64,000 bases of DNA from a virus. The stretch covers positions 47,972 to 111,971 of the IMG/VR virus record IMGVR_UViG_3300050119_000088; one strand, written 5' to 3'. A model generated the notes under the pieces. The model was given only the letters and a program-made list of their open reading frames with translations, made no database searches and was not told the DNA's origin. Positions 16,057 through 24,917 of this stretch are shown in pieces (within the stretch, counting starts at the first letter, position 1; each line of letters opens with the position of its first letter). Both the position numbers and the translations under genes were made by a program.

Positions 16057-16086
16057 CTTCAAACTTACCGCATTTTGCCGTAGGAT
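16057..16086 (+). promoter_or_regulatory. Conserved phage promoter motif, copy C
   Basis: Plus-strand CTTCAAA, 11 bp, TTGCCGTA with TAGGAT as -10-like hexamer. It is the only copy on the plus strand and points into the replication operon that starts about 110 bp downstream. Confidence 0.7.
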
Positions 16087-16193
16087 AGGATAGCCGACCA
16101 TAGTACGACGTTGTACAGAATGATTGGCTTGGATGATTGCGTAAGCCAATCAAGATGGCTTATGTAATCAATTATATAACGGATTGGAAGATC

Positions 16194-16505
16194 ATGTTCG
16201 GTACATACGCTGTCATTATTGGTACACGTACACGCATCACAGACGATCTGACACAAGCAAAGAAGTGGCTTGCACAATCAGGTGAGGCCGGACTTTATCG
16301 TCTGATTTGTAATACAAAAGACCACTATTGGGGCCTCAAGCCGAATGATTGCCCCAATCCAACAGCAATAGGATCATGTTCGTCACGAGCACAATTCAAA
16401 CGCAACTGTCGAGAGTCGAAACTCTCAATGACAGAAGCGTCCGTGATTGAGATCACGGAACCACAATATATTGCACTGCTACACACTCACACTATGATGG
16501 TGTGA
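16194..16505 (+). CDS. Hypothetical protein
   Basis: A 103-residue protein beginning MFGTYAVIIGTRTRITDD. Start at 16194 is chosen for GGAAG just upstream; the frame is open back to 16137. The N-terminal 35 residues have alternating beta-type hydrophobicity; later NDCPNPTAIGSCSS contains two cysteines. First gene of the plus-strand operon. No family recognised. Confidence 0.5.
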   Translation: MFGTYAVIIGTRTRITDDLTQAKKWLAQSGEAGLYRLICNTKDHYWGLKPNDCPNPTAIGSCSSRAQFKRNCRESKLSMTEASVIEITEPQYIALLHTHTMMV

Positions 16506-16574
16506 TATTAGTTCCAAGTATTATATATTATATCCCGAATGCTTGCTTATGCAAGCAGAAAAACAGGATTATTC

Positions 16575-19304
16575 ATGTTGGAAAGAAATCCAACAAAGAC
16601 CGAAGCTATTAAGATATTCCTCACCAAGTCAACACATGAGGATCTTAGTGCTTCTTACAATCATGACATGGAAGTTCAAGTCTGTGTCGAACAAGACGGT
16701 GGTACTCGCATGGAAGGCGAGTACCTAGGCAAGCAGTGGCATGGTTGGACAGATGGATTCCAAACATGGAAAACGTTTCGCATTCCATTGTTTGCCAACT
16801 CAGATCCCGTCTATGAAGACACAACCATGAATTTCGATCTTGCTGCTCATGTGAGCGCGATCGGAATGACAGGTTGGGATTGGAAGAAGCGAGTTTCACG
16901 TTGGGTTGGCTTCGATTTCGACGCGATGACAGGACACGCACAATCACATACAAACAAACTCACAGATCAACAGCTTGCGGAAGTCGAGCGTACAGCCCAA
17001 GAAATCGATTGGGTCACCGTTCGACGTTCCACATCAGGCAATGGTCTGCACTTGTATGTATATCTGGACGAGTTTCCTACAGCGAATCATGATGAGCATG
17101 CGGCCGTAGCTCGCAGCATATTGGGAACGATGTCAGCAATCACTGGCTTTGATTTCCAGGTCAAGGCCGATGCTTGTGGTGGTAATATGTGGGTCTGGCA
17201 TCGTAAGATGTTGGGCACCAATGGTCTCACTTTATTGAAGAAAGGCAGCATCCTTACAGATGTTCCCGTCAATTGGCGGGATCACATCAAAGTGATTTCA
17301 GGAGCACGGAGAAAGAATCTTCCACAGTTTATTGAAGAGAGCAAAGTCACAGGAGCCGATGCACTTTTCGACGAGTTGACTGGTCAGAGAACCATTGTTC
17401 AACTTGATGAGGATCACAAGAAGCTCGTTGAATTTCTTCGCGAGACCAACGCATGTTGGTGGTGGGATAACGACCATCACATGCTCGTTACACACACGAT
17501 TCATTTAAAAGAGGCACACGAGGCGCTCGCGTTACGAGGCAAATTTGAGACGATTGCGACGGGTAGTGAACGAGGCAACGATCAAAACTGTTTCATGTTC
17601 CCGATCCGTAAGGGAGCATGGGCGGTTCGCCGATATTCGGTTGGTGTGGCAGAAGCACCAACGTGGGATCAAGATGGCGGAGGTTGGACTCGATGCTATT
17701 TTAATCGTGATCCTGATCTGTCTTCTGCCTCCCGAGCCAATGAGGGCAACGAGCATCCCTCTGGTGGCTATCACTTTCGGCACGCTGCTGATGCAACCAA
17801 AGCTGCATTGGCTATTGGTGTTGATCTTAAGCTTCCGGTTTGGGCAAGTTCTAAAAAAGCTAAGCTAAGGCAACACAAAGACGGACGTTTGATTGCCGAG
17901 ATCGAACATGATCCTTCTGGAGATTATGCCGCAGAGATGTCTGGCTGGATTGCGGAGGGTAAATATTGGAAAAGAATCTTCAATACGAATCTTACCTCAG
18001 CCGCCGAACCAGAAATCGGAAACTACGACGATTTGGTTCGACATTTGGTTACGGGGACAGGAGAAGACTGCGGCTGGATGTTGAAGTCTGGCGACATTAT
18101 GTGGAGAAGCGAGCCGCTGATCCATGTAAGGACAGCTCTCGAATCAATGGGTATGCAACCGAAAGATACAAAGATGGTGCTTGGAAATAGCATCTTCAAG
18201 TGTTGGACGGTTGTTAATTTGCCTTTTCAGCCGGAGTATCCAGGTGATCGCCAATGGAATCGAGGAGCGGCACAATTCAAATATCTTCCTTCACGAACTG
18301 AAGAAAGGCACTTTCCGCATTGGTCGATGATCCTGAATCATATTGGTCAGGGTCTTAATGAAGCGATTGCGGAAAGCGGTTGGGCTCGAACCAACGGCAT
18401 TCTGACAGGAGCGGATTATCTCAAGGTCTGGATTGCAAGTTTGTTCCAGTCGCCAATGGCACACTTGCCTTATTTGTTCTTGTATTCAGAAGCACAGAAT
18501 ACTGGAAAGTCTATTTTCCATGAGGCTCTTGCACTGTTGATTACGCGAGGCATGGTTCGAGCTGATTCAGCTCTTACAAGCACTGGCAATTTCAACGGTG
18601 AATTGGAGAATGCCGTTCTTTGCGTTGTTGAAGAAACCGATCTTCGACGCAATAAGCTGGCATATGCTCGAATCAAAGATTGGGTGAACTCACAAGAACT
18701 TCCGATCCACAAGAAAAATCTTACACCATACGGTATTCCCAATACAACACATTGGGTGCAGTGTGCGAATGATCACCAGGCATGTCCTGTATTCAGCGGC
18801 GATACACGGATTACTATGATTCAAGTTGAACCTATTAACAAGGCAAACTTGATTCCAAAGCCCCTTATGCTTGCGGCTTTGGTCAAGGAAGCTCCAGACT
18901 TTTTGGCGGAAGTTCTCGCTCTTGAGATTCCGCCAAGCAATGATCGATTGAACGTTCCGGTTATTACAACCGAAGAGAAAGCACAGCTCGAGAAAACGAA
19001 TCAGACGTATTTGCAAATGTTTATTGCAGAGAATTGTCATCCTGTCACGGGCGTTATGATCAAGTTCTCAGAATTTTGCGATAAGTTTCAAGAATGGCTT
19101 GGCCCGGCACAGGCTTCGGAATGGTCCAAGATTCGGATCGCTCGAGAGTTGCCACCACAATTTCCATCGGCTCGTATTCCGACGACGGGATACAAACACA
19201 TTGGAAACATTTCGTGGGAGGCTTATCGAAGTGGCGATCCGATTCTTCCAAAATTGGTCGTTCGAGATGATAAGTTGGTTCCCTCATCTGGGGGAAAGCA
19301 ATGA
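16575..19304 (+). CDS. Primase-helicase (AEP-type primase plus D5-like helicase)
   Basis: A 909-residue replication protein. The N-terminal third has archaeo-eukaryotic primase features: GFDFDAMTG near residue 110 (paired acidic residues) and STSGNGLHLYVYLD near 151-164. The C-terminal third is a superfamily 3/D5-like ATPase with Walker A SEAQNTGKS near 638-646 and Walker B LCVVEETD near 681. It probably both primes and unwinds the replication fork. Start at 16575 has AGGA 6 bp upstream. Stop overlaps the next start by ATGA. Confidence 0.85.
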   Translation: MLERNPTKTEAIKIFLTKSTHEDLSASYNHDMEVQVCVEQDGGTRMEGEYLGKQWHGWTDGFQTWKTFRIPLFANSDPVYEDTTMNFDLAAHVSAIGMTGWDWKKRVSRWVGFDFDAMTGHAQSHTNKLTDQQLAEVERTAQEIDWVTVRRSTSGNGLHLYVYLDEFPTANHDEHAAVARSILGTMSAITGFDFQVKADACGGNMWVWHRKMLGTNGLTLLKKGSILTDVPVNWRDHIKVISGARRKNLPQFIEESKVTGADALFDELTGQRTIVQLDEDHKKLVEFLRETNACWWWDNDHHMLVTHTIHLKEAHEALALRGKFETIATGSERGNDQNCFMFPIRKGAWAVRRYSVGVAEAPTWDQDGGGWTRCYFNRDPDLSSASRANEGNEHPSGGYHFRHAADATKAALAIGVDLKLPVWASSKKAKLRQHKDGRLIAEIEHDPSGDYAAEMSGWIAEGKYWKRIFNTNLTSAAEPEIGNYDDLVRHLVTGTGEDCGWMLKSGDIMWRSEPLIHVRTALESMGMQPKDTKMVLGNSIFKCWTVVNLPFQPEYPGDRQWNRGAAQFKYLPSRTEERHFPHWSMILNHIGQGLNEAIAESGWARTNGILTGADYLKVWIASLFQSPMAHLPYLFLYSEAQNTGKSIFHEALALLITRGMVRADSALTSTGNFNGELENAVLCVVEETDLRRNKLAYARIKDWVNSQELPIHKKNLTPYGIPNTTHWVQCANDHQACPVFSGDTRITMIQVEPINKANLIPKPLMLAALVKEAPDFLAEVLALEIPPSNDRLNVPVITTEEKAQLEKTNQTYLQMFIAENCHPVTGVMIKFSEFCDKFQEWLGPAQASEWSKIRIARELPPQFPSARIPTTGYKHIGNISWEAYRSGDPILPKLVVRDDKLVPSSGGKQ

Positions 19305-19552
19305 TTGACGAAATCATTGACCAACTGCCTCCAGCTCAAAGCAAGCAACTTTATATTGCTTTCAATGAGCTAACTGCAACATTCATTGAGTACGAAGCTG
19401 GGAAATTCATTGGTGTACATACGGACAGTATACCTTTCTTACACACTTTGGTCAGGGAAGGTTGCTGGACGTTGGGGCTGATTCATGAAAGCCATTACAA
19501 ACGCACAAGCAACGAGAGTAACTCACTTGCTCTCGGAACGGTTGAAGACTAA
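19301..19552 (+). CDS. Hypothetical small protein
   Basis: An 83-residue protein starting MIDEIIDQLPPAQSK, mostly helical and acidic in the first half. Translation is coupled to the helicase by ATGA, and the gene overlaps the next by 68 bp. No family recognised. Confidence 0.5.
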   Translation: MIDEIIDQLPPAQSKQLYIAFNELTATFIEYEAGKFIGVHTDSIPFLHTLVREGCWTLGLIHESHYKRTSNESNSLALGTVED

Positions 19553-19709
19553 GTTTGGTAAGTCTTATCTGATCTCGATTGTGAGATCGGAACCTGTCAA
19601 ATTACTCATTCGTGGAAAGGCTACACCGGACGAAATCCGTCAATTTTCCGATATTGCTAATCAGTGCCTTGAAGATGTTTGTTCGGAGGGAACATTACAG
19701 GAGGCATGA
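19485..19709 (+). CDS. Hypothetical small protein
   Basis: A 74-residue protein, MKAITNAQATRVTHL at the start, basic N-terminal half and acidic C-terminal half, predicted alpha/beta by eye. Large overlap with the upstream gene and ATGA-type contact with the next support the frame. No family recognised. Confidence 0.5.
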   Translation: MKAITNAQATRVTHLLSERLKTKFGKSYLISIVRSEPVKLLIRGKATPDEIRQFSDIANQCLEDVCSEGTLQEA

Positions 19710-19906
19710 TGGATCAGGAACGAAGAGATTATTATGGTAGATTGTTGCTTGAGAAATATGGTCCCAATAGTGATAAGATAACATTCTTTAGTATACCTAT
19801 TTCCGAGTATACTAAAGAAGAATTGATTGCTATAATCCACATGCAGTTGATAAAGGACAATAAAGATGCTCAGCCCAATAGAAACTCTTGTCAAAAAATA
19901 CGGTGA
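19709..19906 (+). CDS. Hypothetical small protein
   Basis: A 65-residue protein, MDQERRDYYGRLL at the start. AGGAGG lies close upstream of two consecutive ATG codons (19706 and 19709); the second has the better spacing. FSIPISEYTKEELIAIIH is an amphipathic helix. Overlaps the next small gene by 41 bp. Confidence 0.5.
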   Translation: MDQERRDYYGRLLLEKYGPNSDKITFFSIPISEYTKEELIAIIHMQLIKDNKDAQPNRNSCQKIR

Positions 19907-20042
19907 ACAACATCGTCAGTTGATTACCGAATCTGAAGCTTGGTTACGTCAACAGGAACCGAAATGGAATTTAGATGTACCTATAGACCTTCATCAATTC
20001 ATTGAGAGTCTATTAGATAAAATACACCACAAAGAGAAATAA
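19866..20042 (+). CDS. Very small hypothetical protein
   Basis: Direct translation gives a 58-residue protein beginning MLSPIETLVKKYGEQHR and ending HHKEK. It is helical and charged. Its TAA abuts the ATG of the next gene (TAAATG), the same packing seen elsewhere in the operon. No family recognised. Confidence 0.55.
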   Translation: MLSPIETLVKKYGEQHRQLITESEAWLRQQEPKWNLDVPIDLHQFIESLLDKIHHKEK

Positions 20043-20531
20043 ATGCGTTTGATAACTCAACCAAATTCATGGTTGTGTATGCCGTCTGCTTATTGTATGG
20101 CTATGGATATTGATCTCGAAACATTTATGCGGCATTTGCCCCATGATGGATCAGACATACTGATTCCAGATTTACCCGATCCTTTGGGTCGTGCTTGTTT
20201 TATTCCTTCTGAATTAGATTTTGCATGTATTAGTTTGGGATGGGCTCCTGTAACTATTGACGTTGATCCAAGAGATTGTATGGATTACCAAAGACGAAAC
20301 TATCCATCACAAGAAAAGATATTACGCTATGCTTGGCCAAGGCGAGTTGTATTAACAACTGTAAGTGAAAGACTACCAGAGCCATTCTTACATTGTGTTG
20401 CACACGATACAAATACAAGAGTATTTTATGATCCGGCTGCCGGTATACGCCCGTTATATGAACTGCCAAGGTTGAAACACATCACAATTTTCTTTGATTG
20501 TCGTGATCATTATAATGAGCAATATTCATGA
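20043..20531 (+). CDS. Papain-like (C39-type) cysteine peptidase-fold protein
   Basis: A 162-residue protein whose N-terminus (TQPNSWLCMPSAYCMA) has the Q-x5-C spacing of C39-like peptidases, with Q6 and C12 as oxyanion and nucleophile candidates. HCVAHDTNTRVFYDP near residues 117-130 fits the catalytic His and Asp. The fold assignment rests on this pattern. No signal peptide. In a phage early operon such a protein could process a host or phage protein. Confidence 0.6.
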   Translation: MRLITQPNSWLCMPSAYCMAMDIDLETFMRHLPHDGSDILIPDLPDPLGRACFIPSELDFACISLGWAPVTIDVDPRDCMDYQRRNYPSQEKILRYAWPRRVVLTTVSERLPEPFLHCVAHDTNTRVFYDPAAGIRPLYELPRLKHITIFFDCRDHYNEQYS

Positions 20532-20938
20532 CTGCACAACTTAAAGCCGCAGATGTTGCTTTGTTTCCGATTGCCGGAAACAATATTTTGCAACCAACCA
20601 AGCTTGCACACAAATGGACGGAGCTTATCAAGCGATTGAGTTTTCAACAATATGAACCAATGGCTTCAAAGGTGTATTGGTTGTTTGCTTGTGGTGGCAT
20701 TGTATGCCCCGAAGTCTCGATCCAAGATGACTGTTTTCATTTCCAATGGATTGAAGAGAACCGCAAGATTACGGTCTGGATTGATCATCGTCAAAAGTTG
20801 ACATTGTATACCACCGTCTTAGATGGAACTGGTGGTATTCATCCAGTTACACTTGTAGAACTCGAAGACTTGATTCCAACTCTCCATACTTTCGCCTATG
20901 GTGAGAAGGAACTTACACGAAGGAATTATCAAGTATGA
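20528..20938 (+). CDS. Hypothetical protein
   Basis: A 136-residue protein, MTAQLKAADVALF at the start, mixed alpha/beta with several Trp and Cys residues (YWLFACGGIVCPE, HFQWIEENRKITVWID). Overlaps both neighbours by 4 bp. No family recognised. Confidence 0.5.
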   Translation: MTAQLKAADVALFPIAGNNILQPTKLAHKWTELIKRLSFQQYEPMASKVYWLFACGGIVCPEVSIQDDCFHFQWIEENRKITVWIDHRQKLTLYTTVLDGTGGIHPVTLVELEDLIPTLHTFAYGEKELTRRNYQV

Positions 20939-21669
20939 GCGGTTTCGAAGCTGCAACCGAGGTATCCCGTCAAACCACTGGAGCCATTAGGTCTACGGAT
21001 CTCAATAGTGAGAGATGGGATCTCGTATCTTGGTCGGCAGTTGAAACACTTGTTCAAGGCATCAATAGATTTCAGAATTGGCAAATGACAATCATGCAAA
21101 TGGTTGGTTGTTCAATTCGATTGACAGGGGATTTCCTTGGAGGAGGATTCAAGCACGGAGATCAACCTGAGTTACTTGGAGATGCTTGGGCTTACCTTGC
21201 AATTGCCGTACAAAAACACGATCACAACGATCCGCACCATGACTACAATGCTTGGAATGATGATCTTTGTAAAAAGATTGCAAACGGTGCCGGAATTCAA
21301 CAGTATGAACTGGCTCCATATCATGCGATCAAACGCACAGCTTCAACTTGTTATGAAGGTGGTATCAAGTATGGTGAATCCAATTGGCTGATGGGATTCC
21401 CGGTTCCGCTTCTTTGTAATCATCTTTTGAGCCATTTAGTGAAATGGTGCAATGGTGATCGTCAAGAAGACCATTTTGGACATGGTTTGTGGGGATTCAT
21501 GGCAGCAGCTCATATGTTCAAGCATCGTCCAGATATGTGTGAGAATATGCTTGGGCCGAAATACACTGTTACGGAACAACAAAAGGAAATCTTGGCTCGG
21601 CATAAGGCTCATAGAGATAGTATTGTTCCAGCAACGATGAATGCCACGTTTAATCGAGAACATAGATGA
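20935..21669 (+). CDS. MazG-like dATP/dGTP diphosphohydrolase family protein
   Basis: A 244-residue protein matching the phage family once called DUF5664, now linked to dATP/dGTP diphosphohydrolases of the all-alpha NTP pyrophosphatase superfamily. Signature elements are RWDLVSW, KYGESNWLMG near residue 143-152, CNHLLSHLVKWCNGD and EDHFGHGLWGFMAA, where acidic and His residues bind Mg-nucleotide. It would hydrolyse dNTPs to monophosphates, adjusting the pool for replication. Members occur in phages with 2-aminoadenine DNA, but the essential PurZ is not in this window. Confidence 0.7.
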   Translation: MSGFEAATEVSRQTTGAIRSTDLNSERWDLVSWSAVETLVQGINRFQNWQMTIMQMVGCSIRLTGDFLGGGFKHGDQPELLGDAWAYLAIAVQKHDHNDPHHDYNAWNDDLCKKIANGAGIQQYELAPYHAIKRTASTCYEGGIKYGESNWLMGFPVPLLCNHLLSHLVKWCNGDRQEDHFGHGLWGFMAAAHMFKHRPDMCENMLGPKYTVTEQQKEILARHKAHRDSIVPATMNATFNREHR

Positions 21670-21920
21670 ATGATTTTCAAATCAATAACCGGGTTCTCAT
21701 ACAGCGAGATACTTTGTCACCTCGACAACGTGACATTCTTGATATAATTCTCAGAAGTAAAGAATCATTTATTTGTCAAAAGGCATTTGAAGTTTCAAAG
21801 ACAAGACACCTTCATGTGATACGAATAGGATTGGATTTATCTATATTTTATCGGGAGACCGATGGTAATATTGATGTCCTAGATATCTTCAACAAGAAGT
21901 ATTTATCCAAAAGGAAATAG
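21666..21920 (+). CDS. Hypothetical small protein
   Basis: An 84-residue protein, MNDFQINNRVLIQRD at the start. DTLSPRQRDILDIILRSKE could be the first helix of a small winged-helix-like fold, but the evidence is thin. ATGA overlap with the upstream gene, 1 bp gap to the HNH-Dam gene. Confidence 0.5.
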   Translation: MNDFQINNRVLIQRDTLSPRQRDILDIILRSKESFICQKAFEVSKTRHLHVIRIGLDLSIFYRETDGNIDVLDIFNKKYLSKRK

Positions 21921-21921
21921 A

Positions 21922-23082
21922 ATGATATTGCTCGATGAACAATTTGATTACTGGAAGAAAGTCAAACGAGGTACACCAACCGAATGTTGGAGATTTCGTG
22001 GCAAAGATTTCATGGGCAAAGTTCCGGCCAATGTTGCTTATGATATTCATCATGGTGTTGATCCGGGACATTTTCGAATCAAACATACTTGTGGACACCA
22101 ATGGTGTGTTAATCCAGCACATCTTGAACTTCCGATTCTGAAAGCAGAACCAGAAACTCTCGTTCAAACTGTTCTTGAAGAGCTTGCAACGGATACTTCG
22201 TTGCTTGGACTCTTTGAAAGTATGGACGATACGCCACAGATTCGTGAGGATTATGTTCGGGTTCCGATTGGCTATCCAGGCTCGAAGAATCGTTCGCTTG
22301 ATAAAATCATGCCGCATCTTCCTTACCGCAACACATATTGCGAACCGTTTGGCGGATCAGCAGCAGTTCTATTCGCAAGGAAGCCAAGCAATCTCGAAGT
22401 ATATAATGATCGGTTTGGTGGCATTACGACTTTTTATCGTTGCCTACGAGATCCTGAAAAGATGAAGCAACTCTTCGAGTTGGTGGATTGGACAATCCAT
22501 TCACGCGAAGAATTCATTCATTTCAAACAGACCTGGGAAAAAGAAGAAGATGATGTTCTTCGTGCGTTCAAATGGTACTACATGCATCAGTCCAGCTTTG
22601 GCAATCAGGGAAGGCACTTTGGAAGAGCAACATCAGGACAGGCTCAGACTGGTGGACGCATTCGCAACAATGCAAGATTCTTCGAGCCAGTCCATCGGCG
22701 TTTGTTGAATGTTCAGATTGAGAATCTTGATTGGCGAGTCATTTTCAGAGACTACGATAATGAGGAAACTGTTTGGTATCTTGATCCACCATATGTTCGT
22801 TACTCCAAAGGCATGTACAAGCATGAGTTCAAAAAGGCAGATCATATTGAACTTTGCGAACGGATTCAAGGTCTCAAAGGTTTTGTTGCCTTGAGCGGAT
22901 ATGGAGATCAAGAAACCTTTGATATCTATAATAAATATGATTGGGATGACCAATTTAGTTGGCAAACTCAATCCAGTATGGAGGGACTCGCCTTCACAGA
23001 CACTAATAATCTTGCTGAATATCACGATACTATTAAGCGGGGTGTTGCTTCTGAAATCCTCTATATTCGAGAAAGTAGATAA
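21922..23082 (+). CDS. HNH-like nuclease domain fused to Dam-type adenine methyltransferase
   Basis: A 386-residue two-domain protein. Residues 1-75 contain an HNH_3-like zinc core (ECWRFRG, IKHTCGHQWCVNPAHLEL). Residues about 115-386 form a class D12 N6-adenine methyltransferase: GYPGSKNRSLDKI and EPFGGSAAVLF for S-adenosylmethionine, and LDPPYVRYS for catalysis near residue 288. Methylation could protect phage DNA from host restriction. Joining a nuclease-type domain to the methylase in one chain is unusual; the HNH part may only recognise DNA. Confidence 0.83.
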   Translation: MILLDEQFDYWKKVKRGTPTECWRFRGKDFMGKVPANVAYDIHHGVDPGHFRIKHTCGHQWCVNPAHLELPILKAEPETLVQTVLEELATDTSLLGLFESMDDTPQIREDYVRVPIGYPGSKNRSLDKIMPHLPYRNTYCEPFGGSAAVLFARKPSNLEVYNDRFGGITTFYRCLRDPEKMKQLFELVDWTIHSREEFIHFKQTWEKEEDDVLRAFKWYYMHQSSFGNQGRHFGRATSGQAQTGGRIRNNARFFEPVHRRLLNVQIENLDWRVIFRDYDNEETVWYLDPPYVRYSKGMYKHEFKKADHIELCERIQGLKGFVALSGYGDQETFDIYNKYDWDDQFSWQTQSSMEGLAFTDTNNLAEYHDTIKRGVASEILYIRESR

Positions 23083-23468
23083 TGTCACCAGTTGATCCAA
23101 GACGACAAACATGGCTTCCATATTTTCGGTTAATAGCAGATTCGTTTGGGCTCAAGGATTGGGAGTTTCGGATCTCAGATGAGCCGCCAGATAGTCCTTC
23201 AGCTTTCGCCGAGATTCAACCATGCAAGGGTCGCAAACTTGCAACAATATTATTGAGCGGTGTGTTTCTCGGAGCAAAGAGAGAAGAGCAACGGATTACT
23301 GCAATCCATGAACTCTTACATTGTCACTATGATCTTGCAGATCGAATCGTTCTCAATACCTTGACAGGCCCGGAAATCACAGCGTATCGATTGGCATTGG
23401 AACTTGCAGTAGACGGAATTGCAACGGCAATAGCCTCGAAATTTCCTTTACCTAAGGAACCTATCTAA
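23082..23468 (+). CDS. HExxH zinc metallopeptidase-like protein
   Basis: A 128-residue protein containing AIHELLHCHYD (HExxH at about residues 76-80) followed by LALELAVDGI, where a Glu or Asp could be the third zinc ligand. This is the layout of small zincin-like phage proteins of unknown target. No signal peptide, so it acts in the cytoplasm if active. Overlaps the methylase stop by ATG/TAATG. Confidence 0.65.
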   Translation: MSPVDPRRQTWLPYFRLIADSFGLKDWEFRISDEPPDSPSAFAEIQPCKGRKLATILLSGVFLGAKREEQRITAIHELLHCHYDLADRIVLNTLTGPEITAYRLALELAVDGIATAIASKFPLPKEPI

Positions 23469-23887
23469 TGGAAACAGAGAACCGCGTTAAGATCATGTAT
23501 GTGTCGATGGAAAATGTATTAAGTATGTTTTCGATTATTGGCAACAATCATGACAATATGTGCTACTCAATTCCAGTTATTCCGTCACTACCGCTAGGCT
23601 ATAAGATACTGAATTGTTGTTGGGATTATGTCCGCATGACAGTAGGCATTGTTATTTTTCATGATAGCTTTCCTATTATTAGCGTTGGAGAAATGCCTCC
23701 GCGTTGGGATGATGGTCGTTACGACGTATTACAGATTCCGAAAAGCTTAGAGTGGCTTCAAATAGCTCTCAAGCTTTTACGTTCTGATCCACCAAGCTAT
23801 GGGCGAACAAATCGTTGGCTCAATGCTGGTTTCTCACAAATTGATATTGATCGATTATTAGCACTTGAAGCAGCACAAGATCCATGA
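23468..23887 (+). CDS. Hypothetical protein
   Basis: A 139-residue protein, METENRVKIMYVSM at the start, ending LLALEAAQDP. Beta-type pattern with one hydrophobic stretch (VRMTVGIVIFHDSFPIISVG), too short and polar to be a sure membrane helix. Its stop overlaps the LAGLIDADG start by ATGA; before that insertion it probably overlapped the exonuclease start in the same way. Confidence 0.5.
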   Translation: METENRVKIMYVSMENVLSMFSIIGNNHDNMCYSIPVIPSLPLGYKILNCCWDYVRMTVGIVIFHDSFPIISVGEMPPRWDDGRYDVLQIPKSLEWLQIALKLLRSDPPSYGRTNRWLNAGFSQIDIDRLLALEAAQDP

Positions 23888-24315
23888 ATATTCTTACAGA
23901 TAAACAGATTGCTTATCTTGCGGCAGCTATTGATTTTGAAGGTTCAATCAAATTGAATAGTGTTACAATTCCTAAAGCAACAGGAGTTATGTGTACTTTT
24001 GCTGTTGAAGTTGGTAATACAAGTTTTGCTTTATTAAATCATTTACAACATATCACAGGTCTCGGAATTATTTATCCAAGACCTAAACAAAAAGGTTGGA
24101 AGCAAGCTTTTATTTGGAGTCTTCGTGTTCATGAAATGCGAGACTTTCTTGAAGCAATTCAAAATGATCTTGTAATCAAAAGAACACAATGTGAAATTCT
24201 ATTAGAGTATATGAATCATGCTTGGAGCAATCCGTTAACAGAAGATCAGAACACATTACGTCGTGTAATGTTATCTGAGATGAAGGAACTTAATAAGAGA
24301 GGAACGGACGACTGA
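23884..24315 (+). CDS. LAGLIDADG homing endonuclease, paralog 2
   Basis: A 143-residue single-motif protein with YLAAAIDFEGSI (motif at residues 12-20). It has the family C-terminal box LRRVMLSEMKELNKRG. It separates the upstream gene from the exonuclease; the 9 bp GATCCATGA occurs on both sides (23879-23887 and 24322-24330), as if target DNA had been duplicated. Stop and following ATG overlap. Expected to work as a homodimer cutting an intron- and insertion-free allele. Confidence 0.85.
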   Translation: MNILTDKQIAYLAAAIDFEGSIKLNSVTIPKATGVMCTFAVEVGNTSFALLNHLQHITGLGIIYPRPKQKGWKQAFIWSLRVHEMRDFLEAIQNDLVIKRTQCEILLEYMNHAWSNPLTEDQNTLRRVMLSEMKELNKRGTDD

Positions 24316-24917
24316 TGGGACGATCCATGATTCATTTGAACGGAGATATTTTGTGCAGCATCGATTGCGAGACAACAGGACTAGTAGCAGGTTTTCATGA
24401 TCTGATTCAAATCTGCATACTCCCACTTGATGCGGCAATCAGACCTGTTACGACGATTCCACCTTTCTATACACTCTTGCAAATGAAGCGGCCAGACAAT
24501 GTTGATCCCAAAGCCATGAAAGTCAATGGTCTCAAGACCGGAGACATTCAGCTTAACGGATTAGACCCTTGGCGGGCAGCGGATCTATTGGAAGAATGGA
24601 TTGCCAAACTCGATCTTGATCGTGGCAAGAAGATTTCACCACTTGCCCAGAATTGGGCATTTGACAAAGGCTTCATTACAGACTGGCTTGGTGGTCCGAC
24701 ATTTGATAGCCTAATCAGCTACAAAGGTCGTGACACAATGACTACGAGTCTTTATTTGAATGATCGTGCAGATCACCATGTTGAACCTGTTCCCTTCGCC
24801 AAGAATGGATTGAAGTATCTTTGCTCAACTTTGAAAGTTGAGAATACTCGATCCCATGATGCCTTGCAAGATTGCATCAGTACAGCCGAGGTCTATCGGA
24901 GAATGTTAACTGTATGA
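24315..24917 (+). CDS. DnaQ-like 3'-5' exonuclease
   Basis: A 200-residue DEDDh exonuclease. SIDCETTG near residue 15-22 gives the first Asp and Glu, NWAFDKGF in the middle gives the third, and RSHDALQDC near 178-187 gives His and the last Asp. Probably proofreading or RNA/DNA trimming alongside the polymerase. The likely ancestral start is ATG at 24327 (MIHLNGDIL); the extra four codons come with the LAGLIDADG insertion. The last nine codons (TAEVYRRML) are also present, silently recoded, after the next insertion. Confidence 0.85.
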   Translation: MGRSMIHLNGDILCSIDCETTGLVAGFHDLIQICILPLDAAIRPVTTIPPFYTLLQMKRPDNVDPKAMKVNGLKTGDIQLNGLDPWRAADLLEEWIAKLDLDRGKKISPLAQNWAFDKGFITDWLGGPTFDSLISYKGRDTMTTSLYLNDRADHHVEPVPFAKNGLKYLCSTLKVENTRSHDALQDCISTAEVYRRMLTV

